DNA of 64,000 nt from Ridgeia piscesae (GCA_025642075.2 JAODUO010000854.1:1-64000); one strand, 5' to 3'; counted from the first letter of the stretch, positions 1-15,356 are shown. The notes: a model not told the origin generated them from the letters alone. A program made the numbers and translations.

Positions 1-103
1 ATTTACCTTTCACATGGTACCTTTAACTCAAAAAGTGATTTTCCTACTTATTCCTGATTTTGCTGTGCTGGGTCACATTTGTTCTGTTTTGTTACCTATT
101 GTA

Positions 104-1178
104 TTAACCCTTTAGACCTCAGCCTTTTTTGTGTAAACCCCCTGGTTCCTCAGAAAAGTAGGTCAGATTCAGAAAAATGACAGGGGTGTCCGTTTTTGGG
201 GCGTAGGTTTTTATTATTGAATTTCCAAGTTAACATTATTTTAAAGGCATAAAAAAATACCTTCACATTGGATGTAGATATGCTTTCTCATTAATTAAAA
301 AAGTTGACCATAATACAACAGGTGTGCCAGTATATCAATGTTTTACTATAACATGATATATTACGTAACTAACTTTTTAAGGCTTCATTTCTTACTGCTA
401 CAAGTTGTGTTTATTTGAAAGATAGTGTAATTACCTACACATTGGTACCAATATTATTATAATACCTTATATAGTAATGTTGCATATACTCGAATATAAT
501 GGAAGCATACTCAACAACATGAGAAGCTAGTGCCCAGTCACAGTACAGCGGCCAAGTGTTTCAGCTACCACCCCGGCCAGCCTCGGTCGAAACCTCAGCA
601 AATAAACAACAGAACAGTCCCGCAAGTTACACCATTTATAAATACTACAATAATTATAATACAACTACCCGATCATTGAATTATATCCTAGTTGAGCATA
701 CTGTCTTTGTGCAAGAATATAGGACACCGAGTATGGGACTCGTCTCACATAGACGTAGTGTGTTTATAAAATGAGCTCGACCGACGAACTTCCCCGACAA
801 AAACCCGATCTTCGAAATGAATCATCGACTAAAGTCAATATTCGATGCGTGAAACGGCTTGAATAGCAAACACTTTGGCAGACTTCTTCTGCAGTCAAAT
901 GAATCGGACCAGCCGACGCCATTTTGCTAACTCAAAAAATAGGGCACTTCGAAAAAATGCATGAAACTCCGTAAACTTGAATAGCACCGGTAGCCATAAC
1001 TACCCACAATGCATTGCCGATATGTTAACCCTTCAAGTTAAATGTGTTTCAAAAGTATCCTCCAGAGAGCGCCTCTGGAATAGATCAAACTCGGATGCTA
1101 ATATGTACGGCCGGGTACAGCCGACTTGAGGAGTAAACAGCCGGCCGGCTACGGCCGACTTGAGGTCTAAAGGGTTAA
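104..1178. mobile_element. Nonautonomous piggyBac-like element (MITE), about 1.07 kb
   Basis: Both edges carry TTAA (104-107 and 1175-1178). Directly inside them are inverted ends that read CCCTTTAGACCTCA from each side (left from 108, right ending at 1174). A TTAA target duplication with ends starting CCC is the hallmark of the piggyBac superfamily. The 1067-bp interior has no transposase frame, only an unremarkable 72-codon open frame near 556-774, so this would be a nonautonomous derivative mobilised in trans. The right inner flank is GC-rich, with repeated CGGCCGGC-like words. Seen: the TTAA sites and inverted ends. Inferred: the superfamily. Confidence 0.75.
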
Positions 1179-1695
1179 CAGATAATATACCATTCTCTCC
1201 CATACACGGCTGGTCCCTCCGACCCTTTTATAAAACCTCTCAGTACTATCTTATTTCTGTCTGTATTTAGTATGTTTTTCTGTTTTCCATGTTCTAGTTA
1301 CATAAAAAGTACTTTTAAATATTTCTGAGTGTCAGTGGCAGAAACAGATGTGCACTGGCACTGCTGATGGTGCATTTCTTTGCAGTCTGCAGCATCTCCT
1401 GTTCTGTGTACACTTGGTGCTTTCTATGACAACTTGTTGGATGTGTTAAGAGTTCAGTCTCTTATTTGGCACGTATTCTGCTAGAAGTCACATTCCTCCT
1501 TTTGATATTTTCAAACTTTGTATTCATTCACGCATGGATAATCACAGAGATAAAATTCTGTTTTCTCATATTAAATAATGTACTACAAAATGTCATACTT
1601 TAGTAAAACAAGTTTGTTTTGTAGCAATGACACTTGGAGTTGTGATGTTCATTTTCTGTAGTCACAGGAGAATGAATCTGTTGCTGTTTCTTCAG

Positions 1696-3405
1696 GTCTT
1701 TTTTCCTGGAGCAGCTGATGATGACAGAGCTAAGCTTGAAGACGATGATGACAAGGGGTTGAACACATTATTAGGTTGGTAAAGTAATCGCAACATATCC
1801 ATTGCAATAACCAATATAATTTATTCATTTGTTGCACATTATTGTACTTGCCGAAAAAGAACAATCCATACTTTACATTAGTAATTAACTTTCTGCAGGG
1901 TACAATTTAAAATCTGCTGTCATCACTCGCTCAGTTTACAAGTAAATAACTGTAACATGAACTGTTTTTGATCTAGTTTGGGCCTTGAGGAAATGTTGGT
2001 ATTACCAAACTATTATTGATTGTTCAGGAAGTTACTACATGCTTTGTGATGGACATGTTTTTGGGCGTTGATGTAATGTTGGTATTATCAAATTGTCATT
2101 GATTTGCTTGGATCTTCCTGCAGCAGTTGTGAGATATCTGTATGTTTATAATCTGGTATTGCAGAGCGCATGCCAGAAGACACGACGGCAGTGCCGAACC
2201 TGTTCATGATGTCACAGGGTTGCATACTTCTACTGATGCTCAAATAACATCTGAAAGAACTCTATCGCTTCACGGACAGGTCAGCTATCAACATTGACCT
2301 TTCATCGGCTGTAATTGTAATATGTATTAGTTTCATATAGTCAATAGTGTCAGGTCCAACATTAACAATTAATCTACAATTACGAAAAATATAATTAGAA
2401 TTCCATTTCTGCTGAGTGTTGTATATAATAACAGACTAATAATTATTTAAAATACTAATGATAAGGAAACAAAGATCAAGAGTTTAGCCAGTTGTGATAT
2501 CCCACATCGGATGTTTTTCTGTAATGATTTGGTAGACCTTCAAAAATAGACAAATTAATAAATCCTCTTGATTTTAGATCAGATCACCTGTAGGATTTAT
2601 TACAGAAACAGTGGATAACTTTATACCAAGAAACAAGTTCTCTTATTAGCCTCTGTGAAGTTTGTTGACATTTGTGTTGTTCCTTCCAGCAAAATTCACC
2701 GCTACTCGCCAACAGAACAGGCAAAGGTGTGGGACAAACCTCTGACCGGCAAAGCAAAGATGACCTTTAACCCAAGCCAAGCAATGGATCTGGATAGAGA
2801 GACACCCAAGACTTGCCACAAGATGATGACACCAAAACTTAGATGTGAGTGCACTTTGTTAGTGTTCTATTTGAATAAATTGGCTGGATATGATTTCTCG
2901 TTCACAATCTAAAAACTGTGATCTGGAAAATGTCTACGAACTAGTTGTGTTTTAAATATGTTATTATTGTGTAAACTGGGTGTTTATTAATGACACAACT
3001 GGAGGTGAAAATGTTGTAATAGAAAATATTACCATAAATGTGACACAAGGATCATCCTGACTAAATGGACATTGTGTTAGTCATGTAATATTATATAAAC
3101 AGTTTCTCTTCTGACATATCATTAAGCACAATTTTGAAAATACAATTACTCTGCTATCTGTATGAAATGGGCATTTAGCATGCAAGGTAAATATGATATT
3201 TGAATGGAAATGTTTTAATACATTGATGGTAAAGAACTGATAAGACCACCCCTAATGAATGCCCACTCTCTTATTTCAGTTCAAACAGCTCATGCTGTCC
3301 ATAGACCCAGATGATGACGATGACATTCCCCCACCCCCCTCTCAGTCCGGTCATGGCACCCCAGCCGCTGCAGGCACGCCCTCTGGTGGCCAGGCAGGGG
3401 GCTGA
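1696..3405 (+). CDS. 3' exons of an unrecognised spliced gene (partial)
   Basis: Four exon-like blocks lie on the plus strand. Block 1 (1696-1774) follows a TTCTTCAG acceptor and encodes an acidic stretch with DDD and EDDDDKG. Block 2 (2165-2218) follows TTGCAG, contains ERMPEDTTAVPNLF, and joins block 1 in phase. Block 3 ends at 2844 before a strong GTGAGT donor and encodes HRYSPTEQAKVWDKPLTGKA plus a conserved-looking C-terminal part. It could start at 2650, which fits the phase of block 2, or at 2690. Block 4 (3280-3405) follows TTATTTCAG and encodes SIDPDDDDDIPPPPSQSG, then a Gly/Ala/Thr/Pro-rich end and TGA. AATAAA signals at 3630-3640 fit the 3' end. Block 3 ends in phase 1 while the convincing frame of block 4 needs phase 0, so a small exon may be missing or one boundary is wrong. 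I do not recognise the protein. The acidic and proline-rich tail suggests a nuclear or scaffold protein, which is only a guess. Confidence 0.5.
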
Positions 3406-3629
3406 TGACTCACTTGATAGCAGCTACACCCCTATGGCATGTGATTCATGCTTTAAAGTGACATGATATATCAGTTCATGGCTTTTTATTGCTGCTCCCT
3501 CCACTCATTCGCGTAAAAATCGTTTGCTCCTAGCGATTTTTAGTAATTTTACAAACAGCGGAGGTATAAAATACTCCCTAATGATTGCTTTGTTGGTTTA
3601 TGCATACATGTTACTTTCTTTCTGAAATT

Positions 3630-3640
3630 AATAAAATAAA
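3630..3640 (+). terminator. Polyadenylation signals of the unrecognised gene
   Basis: Two overlapping AATAAA hexamers lie about 225 bases after the TGA at 3403-3405, on the same strand. They are the nearest good signals downstream and are consistent with the 3' end of that gene. Confidence 0.45.
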
Positions 3641-4005
3641 TAGGAATTATTTCGATTTTCGTTTCGATAGAACCCGGTCGAAACTCTGTACGAAACCTAA
3701 CTATGGAAATGGAGATTTGAGCGGAATACGCTTTAGTCTTCACGCGAACGAGACTTGGAGGGCGAGATTGACCTTCATCCTGTCGAGTTGTTTACGTTTA
3801 GGAACAGCGAGTTTAGGCACAAACATGATTTTTATATGCCACCAACACGGCAAATTAACCAGACAAGAACATGAACTGATTGATAGAACACTGAATAATA
3901 AATGTTAGGCCTTACTAATTAACTCTACGAGTATTCGCTCAGTCAAAAACAGAAGTCCCACATTGTCATAGATGATAGACGGCAGCTGCATACTATCGGT
4001 TTATT

Positions 4006-4582
4006 TAAATCGTTTCATGTAATGACTCGCCTAAGGGTACATGTGTTCATAGGGCACTAATTCCCGCTATTGAATACCGAAACAGTCACCTGGCAGGTGA
4101 GGAATTCTGAGGCTCCAGCCATCTTTTGATGTTCTTTGATCTACTGTGAAAGGGCATATATGTTGATTGATCTCGGATTGCACTGATAGCTGCATATTCA
4201 TATTGAGGGTTATTTAATAGAATGTACTTCACTAAGATCATGGACGTTATATCTGATGCTAGCTGTCTTTTGATGTAACAACTCGCCTAACGGTACATGT
4301 TTTCATAGGACATTATACATTTGTTATTGGATGCCGGCATTTGGTGAGGACATCTGAATGTTGATGGACATTATCTCTTCACAAGTGTACGTTAATTGTA
4401 GGTCTAGTTATTACTGTCACTGAGACTCATTAGTATTTACGCTACTTATTACAATCACACTCATTTTATCACCCCCATTAAAAGTATAACACTGATATGA
4501 CATATAGGTATATTCATTTTTAAAAATTATAACATAAAATAAAAATATATAAAAAGTAAGGCATTTGGTGAGGACATCTGAA
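4006..4582 (+). repeat. Diverged direct duplication
   Basis: A block with ACTCGCCTAA.GGTACATGT and TTCATAGG, followed by a TGGATGCC/TGAATACC-like stretch, occurs near 4022-4100 and again near 4270-4350. The short word GGCATTTGGTGAGGACATCT at the end of the second copy recurs near 4560-4580. The rest of 3640-4830 is AT-rich and shows no gene. Confidence 0.5.
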
Positions 4583-4829
4583 TTCAATTCAATTAAATAA
4601 CTTAATTCCGGAACATTACATCCATATAAAAAACTAAAGTATGACTAATAACTATATAACTAAAGCATTTAATAACAAAAATAATAATAAAACTTTAATA
4701 AAATACAACATATTTAAATAAATTTAATAACATAAAAAATATGAATGTAGGCCATATACAGTCATATGCATGTTAAGATGTATTATATAAATGTTATATA
4801 TGCAGTACATGATGGTATATACATTGTAT

Positions 4830-4831
<2 letters not shown>

Positions 4832-4894
<63 letters not shown>
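4832..4894. repeat. (CA)n microsatellite
   Basis: About 31 uninterrupted CA units. Long CVCV/HTHT frames across it are artefacts. Confidence 0.95.
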
Positions 4895-4899
<5 letters not shown>

Positions 4900-5117
4900 A
4901 CGCACGTAAAGGGCCCCCCACGTAAACATGGAGCGTACCGATCGGTGGCATCTTTGTGAATGTGGTGAATCTGGTCTGCCATTTCCGCGCGGTCTGCCAA
5001 ATGTGGCCCGCCTTTTAGTATGCCCCACGCTACGGACACCGTGCCGTGGGCCGGCGAACTGTCACTGACTACACAGTCAACATGCAGCGTTCGCACAGAT
5101 GTTCTTCCAGATAGGTT
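4895..5117. other. GC-rich island in AT-rich DNA; possible 5' exon
   Basis: This stretch of about 220 bases is much richer in G+C and CpG than its flanks. It is open for 68 codons on the minus strand (within 4794-5228) and has a short plus-strand frame starting ATGGAGCGTACC near 4928. On the plus strand it ends at a possible donor, CCAGATAG then GTTAGTAATT. It could be a 5' exon or a small CpG promoter. No protein family is recognisable. Confidence 0.2.
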
Positions 5118-5229
5118 AGTAATTACGAATTGCTCAGCTATAATCACGTATATATATTTAGGCGTATGAGTATACGTCATTGGTATTCCTGTTGTTTTTA
5201 TTAAATTTATGTTATTGTTTACCTTCAAC

Positions 5230-8200
5230 CTTAGCGCTTATTCAGCCAATGCCAAAATACCAAGTCCAAGGTATGGCTATGCTACGAGTATGACTACGCC
5301 AGGCATAGACTATGGCCTATACTTAGATGACTACGACATGTCAGTGATTGATTATAATACTGTAACTATGTAATGTTTATGTCACATGGTATGTAGCAGG
5401 TTAATATTCTAAGGCTAATATTAACTAGGCTTAATTAGCCTAATAGTAGCTATAGGTATATAATGTAAATGCATTATAAGTGATCCGTAACAGTTGTACT
5501 TAGGCCTTCGTTATACTTATTCATAATGACAATATTATAATATTATAGTTATAATAATAATTTAATATATTAAGCAATGATGATGATGTGATCGTTCATA
5601 ACATTGCAATTTTTTCAAGTACATTAAAATTCAAATGTGTCACATTTTCATAACTTGAGGTATCATCACCATAGGGCATGCGGAAAAGCTCATCAACTCA
5701 GGTAAATGAGTGTTGTAATATACATTAATTTACTCTCTCAACAAACTTTAAAAAAAAATTGTACAGATGTATGTCATTTGTGAATCCAAGGGGGCTGGGG
5801 CCCTGTGGATGTGCTTCCTACATTGTAGGAATTTGGTATGCCTGCAAACTTTTTATAATAGGTCAATGCTAATGTGCCTCAATATTGTTTGAAATATGAC
5901 CCAGTTTAAGTGATAATAATAAGATGTGGCATTTTCCGATATCACCACTCCAGATGACACAGTGGAAGCTGAAGCTATGCGGTATCAATAAAAATGTAGA
6001 CTACACAATTTGGTTCAAAGGCCAGTAGAGGTTTTTGTGCCCTCAAGACGATTTCTGAATCTGACCCTCTATGTGATATTTTATTTGTCTGTATTAATGG
6101 GTGGGTGTACTTGTTAAATTGTACATAAGTAAAGACATCATAAAGTAAAAACTTTTTACCAAAACTATTTCATTAAATTGACTAAAAAATAATGGCAAGC
6201 ACAATATAAGTATAACTACAGGTACAATCACTGCACTTGATATAATGTATTTATTTCATCAGATAACAAGCAAACCAGCAATAAAAAAAATTGAAAACGT
6301 GTTAGGTAAATGTAAAAAAGAGTTACTTTTATAAATATTTGTATCAGCATCCAGCAGAGATGGAGTAATCGATCTGTTCGTACTCAAGACAAAAGTATTT
6401 TGAGTACTCGTACTCGAGTACGAAGCAAAGTAATCGTACTCGTACTCGAATAAATTACCAAAATAATTGTACTCACGATTACATTTTTTTCATATGAACA
6501 GTTGCAAGCAAATATATTAGACAGATAAAAATGGCAATATTAGAAGCAATCTAATAAATGTAATAATAATCGAGGTATTCAAAATATTCAGTCAGATTTC
6601 CCTAATTAATACCTTCTCTTCCCAGAGAAGCCACATCACATACAAGTTATATTGTGACAGTCCCTGGGAAGCACTGCAGGAGAAGAGGAGATAAGCATCC
6701 CCTAACATCTTGCTTTGTAATTTTAGAAGCCAGGTCACAGCCCCACATGCCTTGTTTGCTCTGTCAGTGTGGTGTGAATGACTGGTCATGTTTCCAACAT
6801 CCAGAATCCTGACTGGGTCTGGGCGGTTAGCTGCTAAATTCCTGTCTATTATGTTCAATTAAGTGCAAACTGTAAACCTGTCTAAATCCACAACCATTGT
6901 GTGTTTGTCCCATCCAGACATGGGGTCAAATACTTTGAAATGTATTTAAATACAAATATTCTTGAGGGGATTAAAATACAATTACAAATACTTTTTAAAT
7001 ATAAATGTATTTAAATATGAATACATTGAAAAGTATTTCAAATACTTTTTTTAATTTTGTATTACTATGTAGGTAAACGAAAAGCAACACATATATTGAG
7101 ACATCTAGTTTATAGGCATAATTAGTGTTTTGCTCATATGATGACAGACAGACCAGTGAATAGGGAGTATTGTTATTGCTAACTGCATCACAGTGACAAC
7201 TGACTAAAAGAGGTAAAGGCCAAAATATATTGTTTGTATGTTAAGCCAGGAGGTCCATAATAAAATGCCTATGTTGCCCTCAGAAGAGACACTGCTAATC
7301 ATTGCTAGGATGTTGTGAGGAAGGCACCCACATTTTTCAACTAATCAGTGCCGTTCTTTGGGTATTTGCAGTACAAAGCGGGTATCCCCAAGCTAAAGTG
7401 AAATCAAAGATGGCGTCTAGTCGCAAAGACCATTAAGTGTTGACGTATTTTTAAGGATAACTCTGCTAATTTACTTCATAATGGTGATGACAAGAAGGCA
7501 GACAAGTGGTTAGACGATATAAGAAAGGACGGTTATGGTATTTGATGCGACAGTTGTCTGTGAAGACATACTTTGAAGCCATCGAAGTTGGGTCAACCGA
7601 CAATGGCATCCATTTTTGCCCACCTCGCACCACGCCGTATTTTTGGCGCCAACAAAGTTCAGATTATTTCAAATGACGGTAACTACTTCATAAATAAAGT
7701 GACGTTGAAATGTTGACCAAAGTTGTTACTTTAGAGTACTTCTTTATTAGTTATAAGAAATGAGCCACACAATTATACATCGTTGACAGAAAATATTTAA
7801 CAAATTTGCATAATTCCCCTCAGCGGCGCCACACGTTGGCAATTAAATCAACTGACATGGGGGTATTACAAATAAATTACATAATGAGATTATTATCCAA
7901 GGTGTGTGGACAAGTTGTGTACCTTTATTTTCAGCAGAGACTAATGCATAAAATAAACTCAACTTGCTCTTTGACATGTTGCCTCCTTCATGGCGAAAAT
8001 GTCAGGTGAAAACTAATGTGACAAACCTCAACATAGTCCTAGGTTTTAATTTATTGGGCATGTTTTGCCATATGCCACATAAAATATATATTATAAAACT
8101 ATGAGTTTGTCGATGCGACTTGATAGTTTATTTTATCTACTTTCTAAAGGTATATCACATTTAAAAAGTGATTGAGAAATAATCAAGTTATGTCCATTTT
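5230..8200. other. AT-rich intergenic DNA with degenerate transposon-like motifs
   Basis: I see no supportable gene here. Near 6355-6480 a CAGAGATGGAGTAATCG word leads into repeated GTACTCGTACTCGA motifs. Near 6918-7060 a CAGACATGGGGTCAAATAC word leads into an ATTTAAATAC/AAATACTTTT-rich stretch. Both words look like hAT-type 5' ends and the second pattern recurs near 19390-19515, but no matching second ends were found. Confidence 0.3.
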
Positions 8201-8247
8201 AAATGAAAGCCTGTCATTTTTTAATGCTGACAGATTGATTTGAGGAA

Positions 8248-8800
8248 ATGATCAGGAACTGGCTGCAACTCGTATGCACTAACTTCAGGATAAAACGGGT
8301 TAAAGTTGAAAGTCCAGTGCGTCGACTGATGCAGCATTTATTGTCTCGTTTTATATTTTATGGTAAAACGGTACCTGGAACCCTGCTGGATAGGTTGGTA
8401 TCTATGGGTGACTCACCAACTAAACGAGCCTATAATTCTCAACATGTACCCAAAACTAGTGTGACAAACACTGATGGTCTTGTTGACTCGATTAGACACC
8501 TTTTATTTACTGATAATTTTACCAACCCATATTCACATGAACATCTTTTAGTTCATCTGTTAACCACTGCACTCTAATATATTACGCGTCTCTTTATTTT
8601 AACTGATATACACAATATACACTGAGTTTTATATATTATGTCATGCCACTGTATGTATTGTTGCTATTTATCATATTTTATCAGGTTTTTATTCTTCCGT
8701 GTGTCTTTTATATGAGAATGTACGTATGAAAATTTCTTTAATGTTTCTTCTCCGGCAATGGAGCCTGAATAAACTAATAATAATAATTAATAATATTGTC
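8248..8800 (+). mobile_element. Probable 3' end of a non-LTR retrotransposon
   Basis: A 109-codon frame (8248-8577) with good composition ends in TAA. It is followed by about 200 bases of AT-rich 3' region and then TGAATAAACTAATAATAATAAT, a (TAA)n-like tail typical of CR1, L2 and RTE-type non-LTR elements. The frame has the look of the extreme C-terminus of such a polyprotein, with motifs such as RFIFYGKTVPGTLLDRL and DSIRHLLFTDNFTNPYS, but contains no reverse transcriptase core. Element class rests on the tail and layout, not on a domain. Confidence 0.35.
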
Positions 8801-9473
8801 TGTGAGCATGGTTAAATGGAGGGATTAGCGACCTATTGTTTACACAGCGGGTCACGTTACGCTGACTGGTTAATTGGGTCAGTTGGATGTGCGAAAGTTT
8901 AGGCAACTTCAACAGAGCCAGGTGTTGTATAATGCAGTAATGTACAGGTTGTTTGAACGTCTGTGAGGACTCGTGATATCTTGTTTTGTGTTATGTCACT
9001 AGAAGTTAGGTTTTTGTTCAGCCACTGCGGTATTTCAGCTGTCAAACTAGTGTAAGTCCGAAGGACAATGCGGTTATTCGGCGTAGTGACACAGATGTAA
9101 TTGTTATTGAAGATATCATTAATGTAATAGACGCTTGTGACGAAAGCAAGTGTTTTCTCCCGTTAACTCTTTATTCGAATGTACACGTGCACACACTTGC
9201 GGGCATATGCACATTCACGTGCACTATCTAACAAAAGCACGTACATTCTCAATTTGTGTTCAGTATTTTCCCTGGCGAATAGTGTCCCAAAAATCCTCCT
9301 TCAACGGTAAAGTCTAACGTTTTAAAATGACACGAATCAATACAGAAATACGCGAACGTCCACGCACTGGAAATACAAGAATTGGCGCACGAGAAAAAGG
9401 TCACTCCTCAGGAAGTTGCGCAACTGCGGATTCTCACAATTAGTGGTCACGTGATTGCGTTTTCCCCCAACAA

Positions 9474-11130
9474 CCCAGATAACATGCAAACGTTAGTGTA
9501 ACGTTAGCATTTGGTTAGAACAGTTAGATTATGGTTACTGTTAGATTTTTAACGTTGCCGGAACGCTAGTTTTTGGTTTGATATGAAACGTTTTGATCTC
9601 TAACGTTACCGGAACGCTAGTTTCTGGTTTAATGTGAAACGTTTTGATATGTAACGTTGTCGGAACGTTGGTTTTTGGTTTGAATTGAAACGTTTTGATA
9701 TCTAACGTTACCGTAACGGTAATTTCTGGTTTGATGTGAAACGTTTTGATGTGTAACGTTTTCGGAACGGTAGTTTCTTGTTTGATTTGAAACGTTTTGA
9801 TCTGTAACGTTACCGGAACGGTAGTTTCTGGTTTAATGTGAAACGTTTTGATGTGTAACGTTTTCGGAACGTTAGTTCCTGGTTTGATTAGAAACGTTTT
9901 CATCTCTAACGTTACCGGAATGTTGATTTTTGGTTTGAGTTTAAACGTTTGGATCTGTAACGTTACCGGAACATTAGTTTCTGGTTTCATTTTAACGTTT
10001 GCATTTCGAACGTTGTAAGAAGGTTTATTTTTGGTTGGATTGTAAACGTTTTGAGCTGTAACGTTACCGGAACGGTAGTTTCTGGTTTGGTGTGAAACGT
10101 TTGATGTGTAACGTTGTCGGAACGGTAGTTTTTGGGTTGGTTTGAAACGTTTTGATATGTAACGTTGTCGGAACGTTGACTTTTGGTTTGACTTTAAACG
10201 TTTGAATCTGTAACGTTACCGTAACATTAGTTTCTCGTTTAATTTTAAACGTTTGATTCTCCAACGTCGTAAGAAGGTTTGTTTTTGGTTGGGTTGTAAA
10301 CGTTTCGATCGCTAACGTTACCGGAACGGTAGTTTCTGGTTTGATGTGAAACGTTTTGATGTGTAACGTTGTCGCAACGGTTGTTTCTGGGTTTATTTGA
10401 AACGTTTTGATACGTAACGTTGTCGGAACGTTGATTTTTGGTTTGAGTTTAAACGTTTGTATCTGTAACGTTACCGGAACATTAGTTTCTGGTTTGATTT
10501 TAAACGTTTGGATCTCAAACGTTGTAAGAAGGTTTATTTTTGGTTGGGTTGTAAACGTTTCGATCGCCAACGTTACCGGAACGGTAGTTTCTGGTTTGAT
10601 GTAAAACTTTTGATCTGTAGCGTTGTTGGAACGTTCATTTGTGGTTTGAGTTTAAACGTTTGCACATTTTTGTTTGGGTGTAAACGGTTTGATCCTCTAA
10701 TGTTACGTGAACGTTATGTATTCGTTTGAATTCAAATGTTTTTCATTTAAAATTACTAAAATGTTACTTGTTTATTTGATTTTAAACTTGTTGATGTCTA
10801 GCGTTCCCGGAACTTTAGATTCGGGTTTTATGTGAACCGTTTTCTATGTAATATTGCCAGAACGTTTTACTTTGATTTTAAAATGCTTCACATCTAACGT
10901 TGCCGGAACGTTAGTTGTTGGTTTGGTTTTTAACGTTTTGATCTCTATCGTTAGCGGAACGATAGTTTCCGGTTTCATTTTTAACCGTTTCCTTTGTAAC
11001 GTTGTCGAAATATCATGTCTTCGTTCCTTTTAAATGTGTTTTATCTGTAACATAATAGGAACGTTTATTTTTTATTGATTACAAACAACTTATTCAGTCC
11101 TCTGAACGACGTTTTGATTTAATTTGAAAC
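9474..11130. repeat. Left subrepeat arm of the foldback-like element
   Basis: There are about twenty diverged tandem units, each carrying an AACGTT(A/G) core next to a GGAACG word, separated by A/T-rich spacers such as GGTTTGATGTGAAACGTTTT. AACGTT is its own reverse complement, so the arm is rich in short palindromes. The long frames across it on both strands (for instance minus 9541-9990 and 10064-10570) show a periodic KPETNVPVTLQIKTF-like pattern that follows from the DNA repeat and is not evidence of a protein. Confidence 0.85.
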
Positions 11131-11133
11131 GGG

Positions 11134-13773
<2,640 letters not shown>

Positions 13774-14029
13774 GCTTGATGTGGTGCCTAAATATATCAA
13801 CACACGGATGCAAACTGAGAGAGTCCAGAATGATGATTTATTACTGGGCTCAATCAGGTTGCACACTATGGCCGCCGAAGTAATTTATCTTGTTGTGGGG
13901 AAGGGGATCTTTGCTCGTGAAAAGTGGGCGACGCGTCAATCTTATCCCGGAATGATCAACACCCTGTGAATATGAATATTATGAAAAGGATTTTTTGGTG
14001 GTCATCTATGTTACTTCCCATAAGTTACC

Positions 14030-14033
<4 letters not shown>

Positions 14034-14064
<31 letters not shown>

Positions 14065-14122
14065 TGTGGGTGTGTGTGGCGTGACGTGACGTGACGTGAC
14101 GTGACGTGACGTGACGTGACGT
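14034..14122. repeat. (TG)n followed by (GTGAC)8
   Basis: A TG run with a few GGG interruptions leads into eight perfect GTGAC pentamers (14081-14120) and a final GT. Every junction creates TGACGTGA, the core of a CRE/ATF-type site, so the array contains seven or eight overlapping CRE half-sites. Binding is not implied by the sequence alone. Confidence 0.9.
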
Positions 14123-14230
14123 AATTCAATTAAAATATATTATTTGTACATTTGTATTGTAGTTACTTTAAATGCTGCTTGTCAAATTAGTAATTACTGA
14201 TTTGTTTAAAACATACACAATCTACTCAAG

Positions 14231-15140
14231 TCACAGTGGTCACGTGTGATCCGTTGGCGGGAACTGTTTCCAACTGCCACAGGCCCACAGTCAGTGTCCC
14301 AACGTTCACCATTACAGTAACACCACATGCTGTTTGGGTAAGTTTCAAGCTATATTTTATGCATGTTAGAGTAACATTTTCAATTTATTATTACACTGTG
14401 ACGAGGCATGGTATAATTGTGCATCCTTAAATGTAAACTGAATTATATGTTTGGCTATAGTGACTTTTTTGGAAAATGGAAATTCAGGGAAGAGTGTACG
14501 TCTGGCCAGTGGTTGCGCGGGGTATAATTAGGTTCTGGAAGCTGATCTCTGAGAGTAGTTGTTTGAATTATACTACGGTAGATTTGGTTTAATCGGGATT
14601 AGTTTTGTAAAATGTAATGCATATATACTAGTTATAGTATGATAACATTGAATGGTTGCATTACATTTGGTTTGAGCACGTAGGTATATCTGGTTACATC
14701 ATGACTTGTTAAGCCAGCTTCAGACTGCCAACTCCCTTCTTTGGATGTTATCATGATTAATCACACACAGAGGTTCATACCACATAGATTCTGTAGCGTG
14801 TACACTGAATAATGGGATCGAAACCAGCTTTGCACCGAATTCAAACTGGAAGTGTGAACGTAGTTTTAAGGCAAATCAAGTGAATTGATAGTTTTTATCT
14901 GTAACGACGCCTGCTTAATTCCCGAGGAGCATTCACACTACAAAATCTAAACATGCTCAGTAGTTTAAACCGGTTAAACGCAATCGACGTACTTGAGAAG
15001 GTTTAGCCATGTCGCACTAAATTTGACCTAACTGATACCAGATATAGGGGCTGATTTGTTACATGTGAGCATCATTTGGTATGCCGATCGTCGCAGAAGT
15101 TACTTTTAACGAAGGCCTAATTTTAATTAACGTAGTCAGC

Positions 15141-15203
<63 letters not shown>

Positions 15204-15356
15204 ACCGGTCCAGAAGCACATTTGTATTATAATAATGTTTCTATTTTGTTATTCAGATACTGATATATCCTACATTGATTCCTGTCCTTGACGTAGACGT
15301 CTATGCACATCAAAGTAACTGCTACTCAGCCGTGACGAATCCCTTCGTGATTGATT
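14231..15356 (+). pseudogene. Two candidate exons inside the foldback-like element
   Basis: Block 14231-14337 follows CTACTCAAG and ends at a strong donor (TGG then GTAAGTTTC). It is open through VVTCDPLAGTVSNCHRPTV. Block 15257-15356 follows TTGTTATTCAG and ends at GATT then GTAAGTTTA. It is open through YPTLIPVLDVDVYAHQSNCY. The phases agree across the intervening 0.9 kb. No start codon or family is recognisable. They may be fragments of a transposon gene or captured host exons, and are exons by splice signals and frame only. Confidence 0.3.
15145..15200. repeat. (TA)n microsatellite
   Basis: About 28 TA units inside the intron-like gap between the two candidate exons. Confidence 0.95.

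Noticed and set aside
6355..7060. Complete hAT transposon between CAGAGATGG- and CAGACATGG-type words
   Set aside because: Only 5'-like end words are visible; no inverted partner ends or 8-bp target duplications were found.
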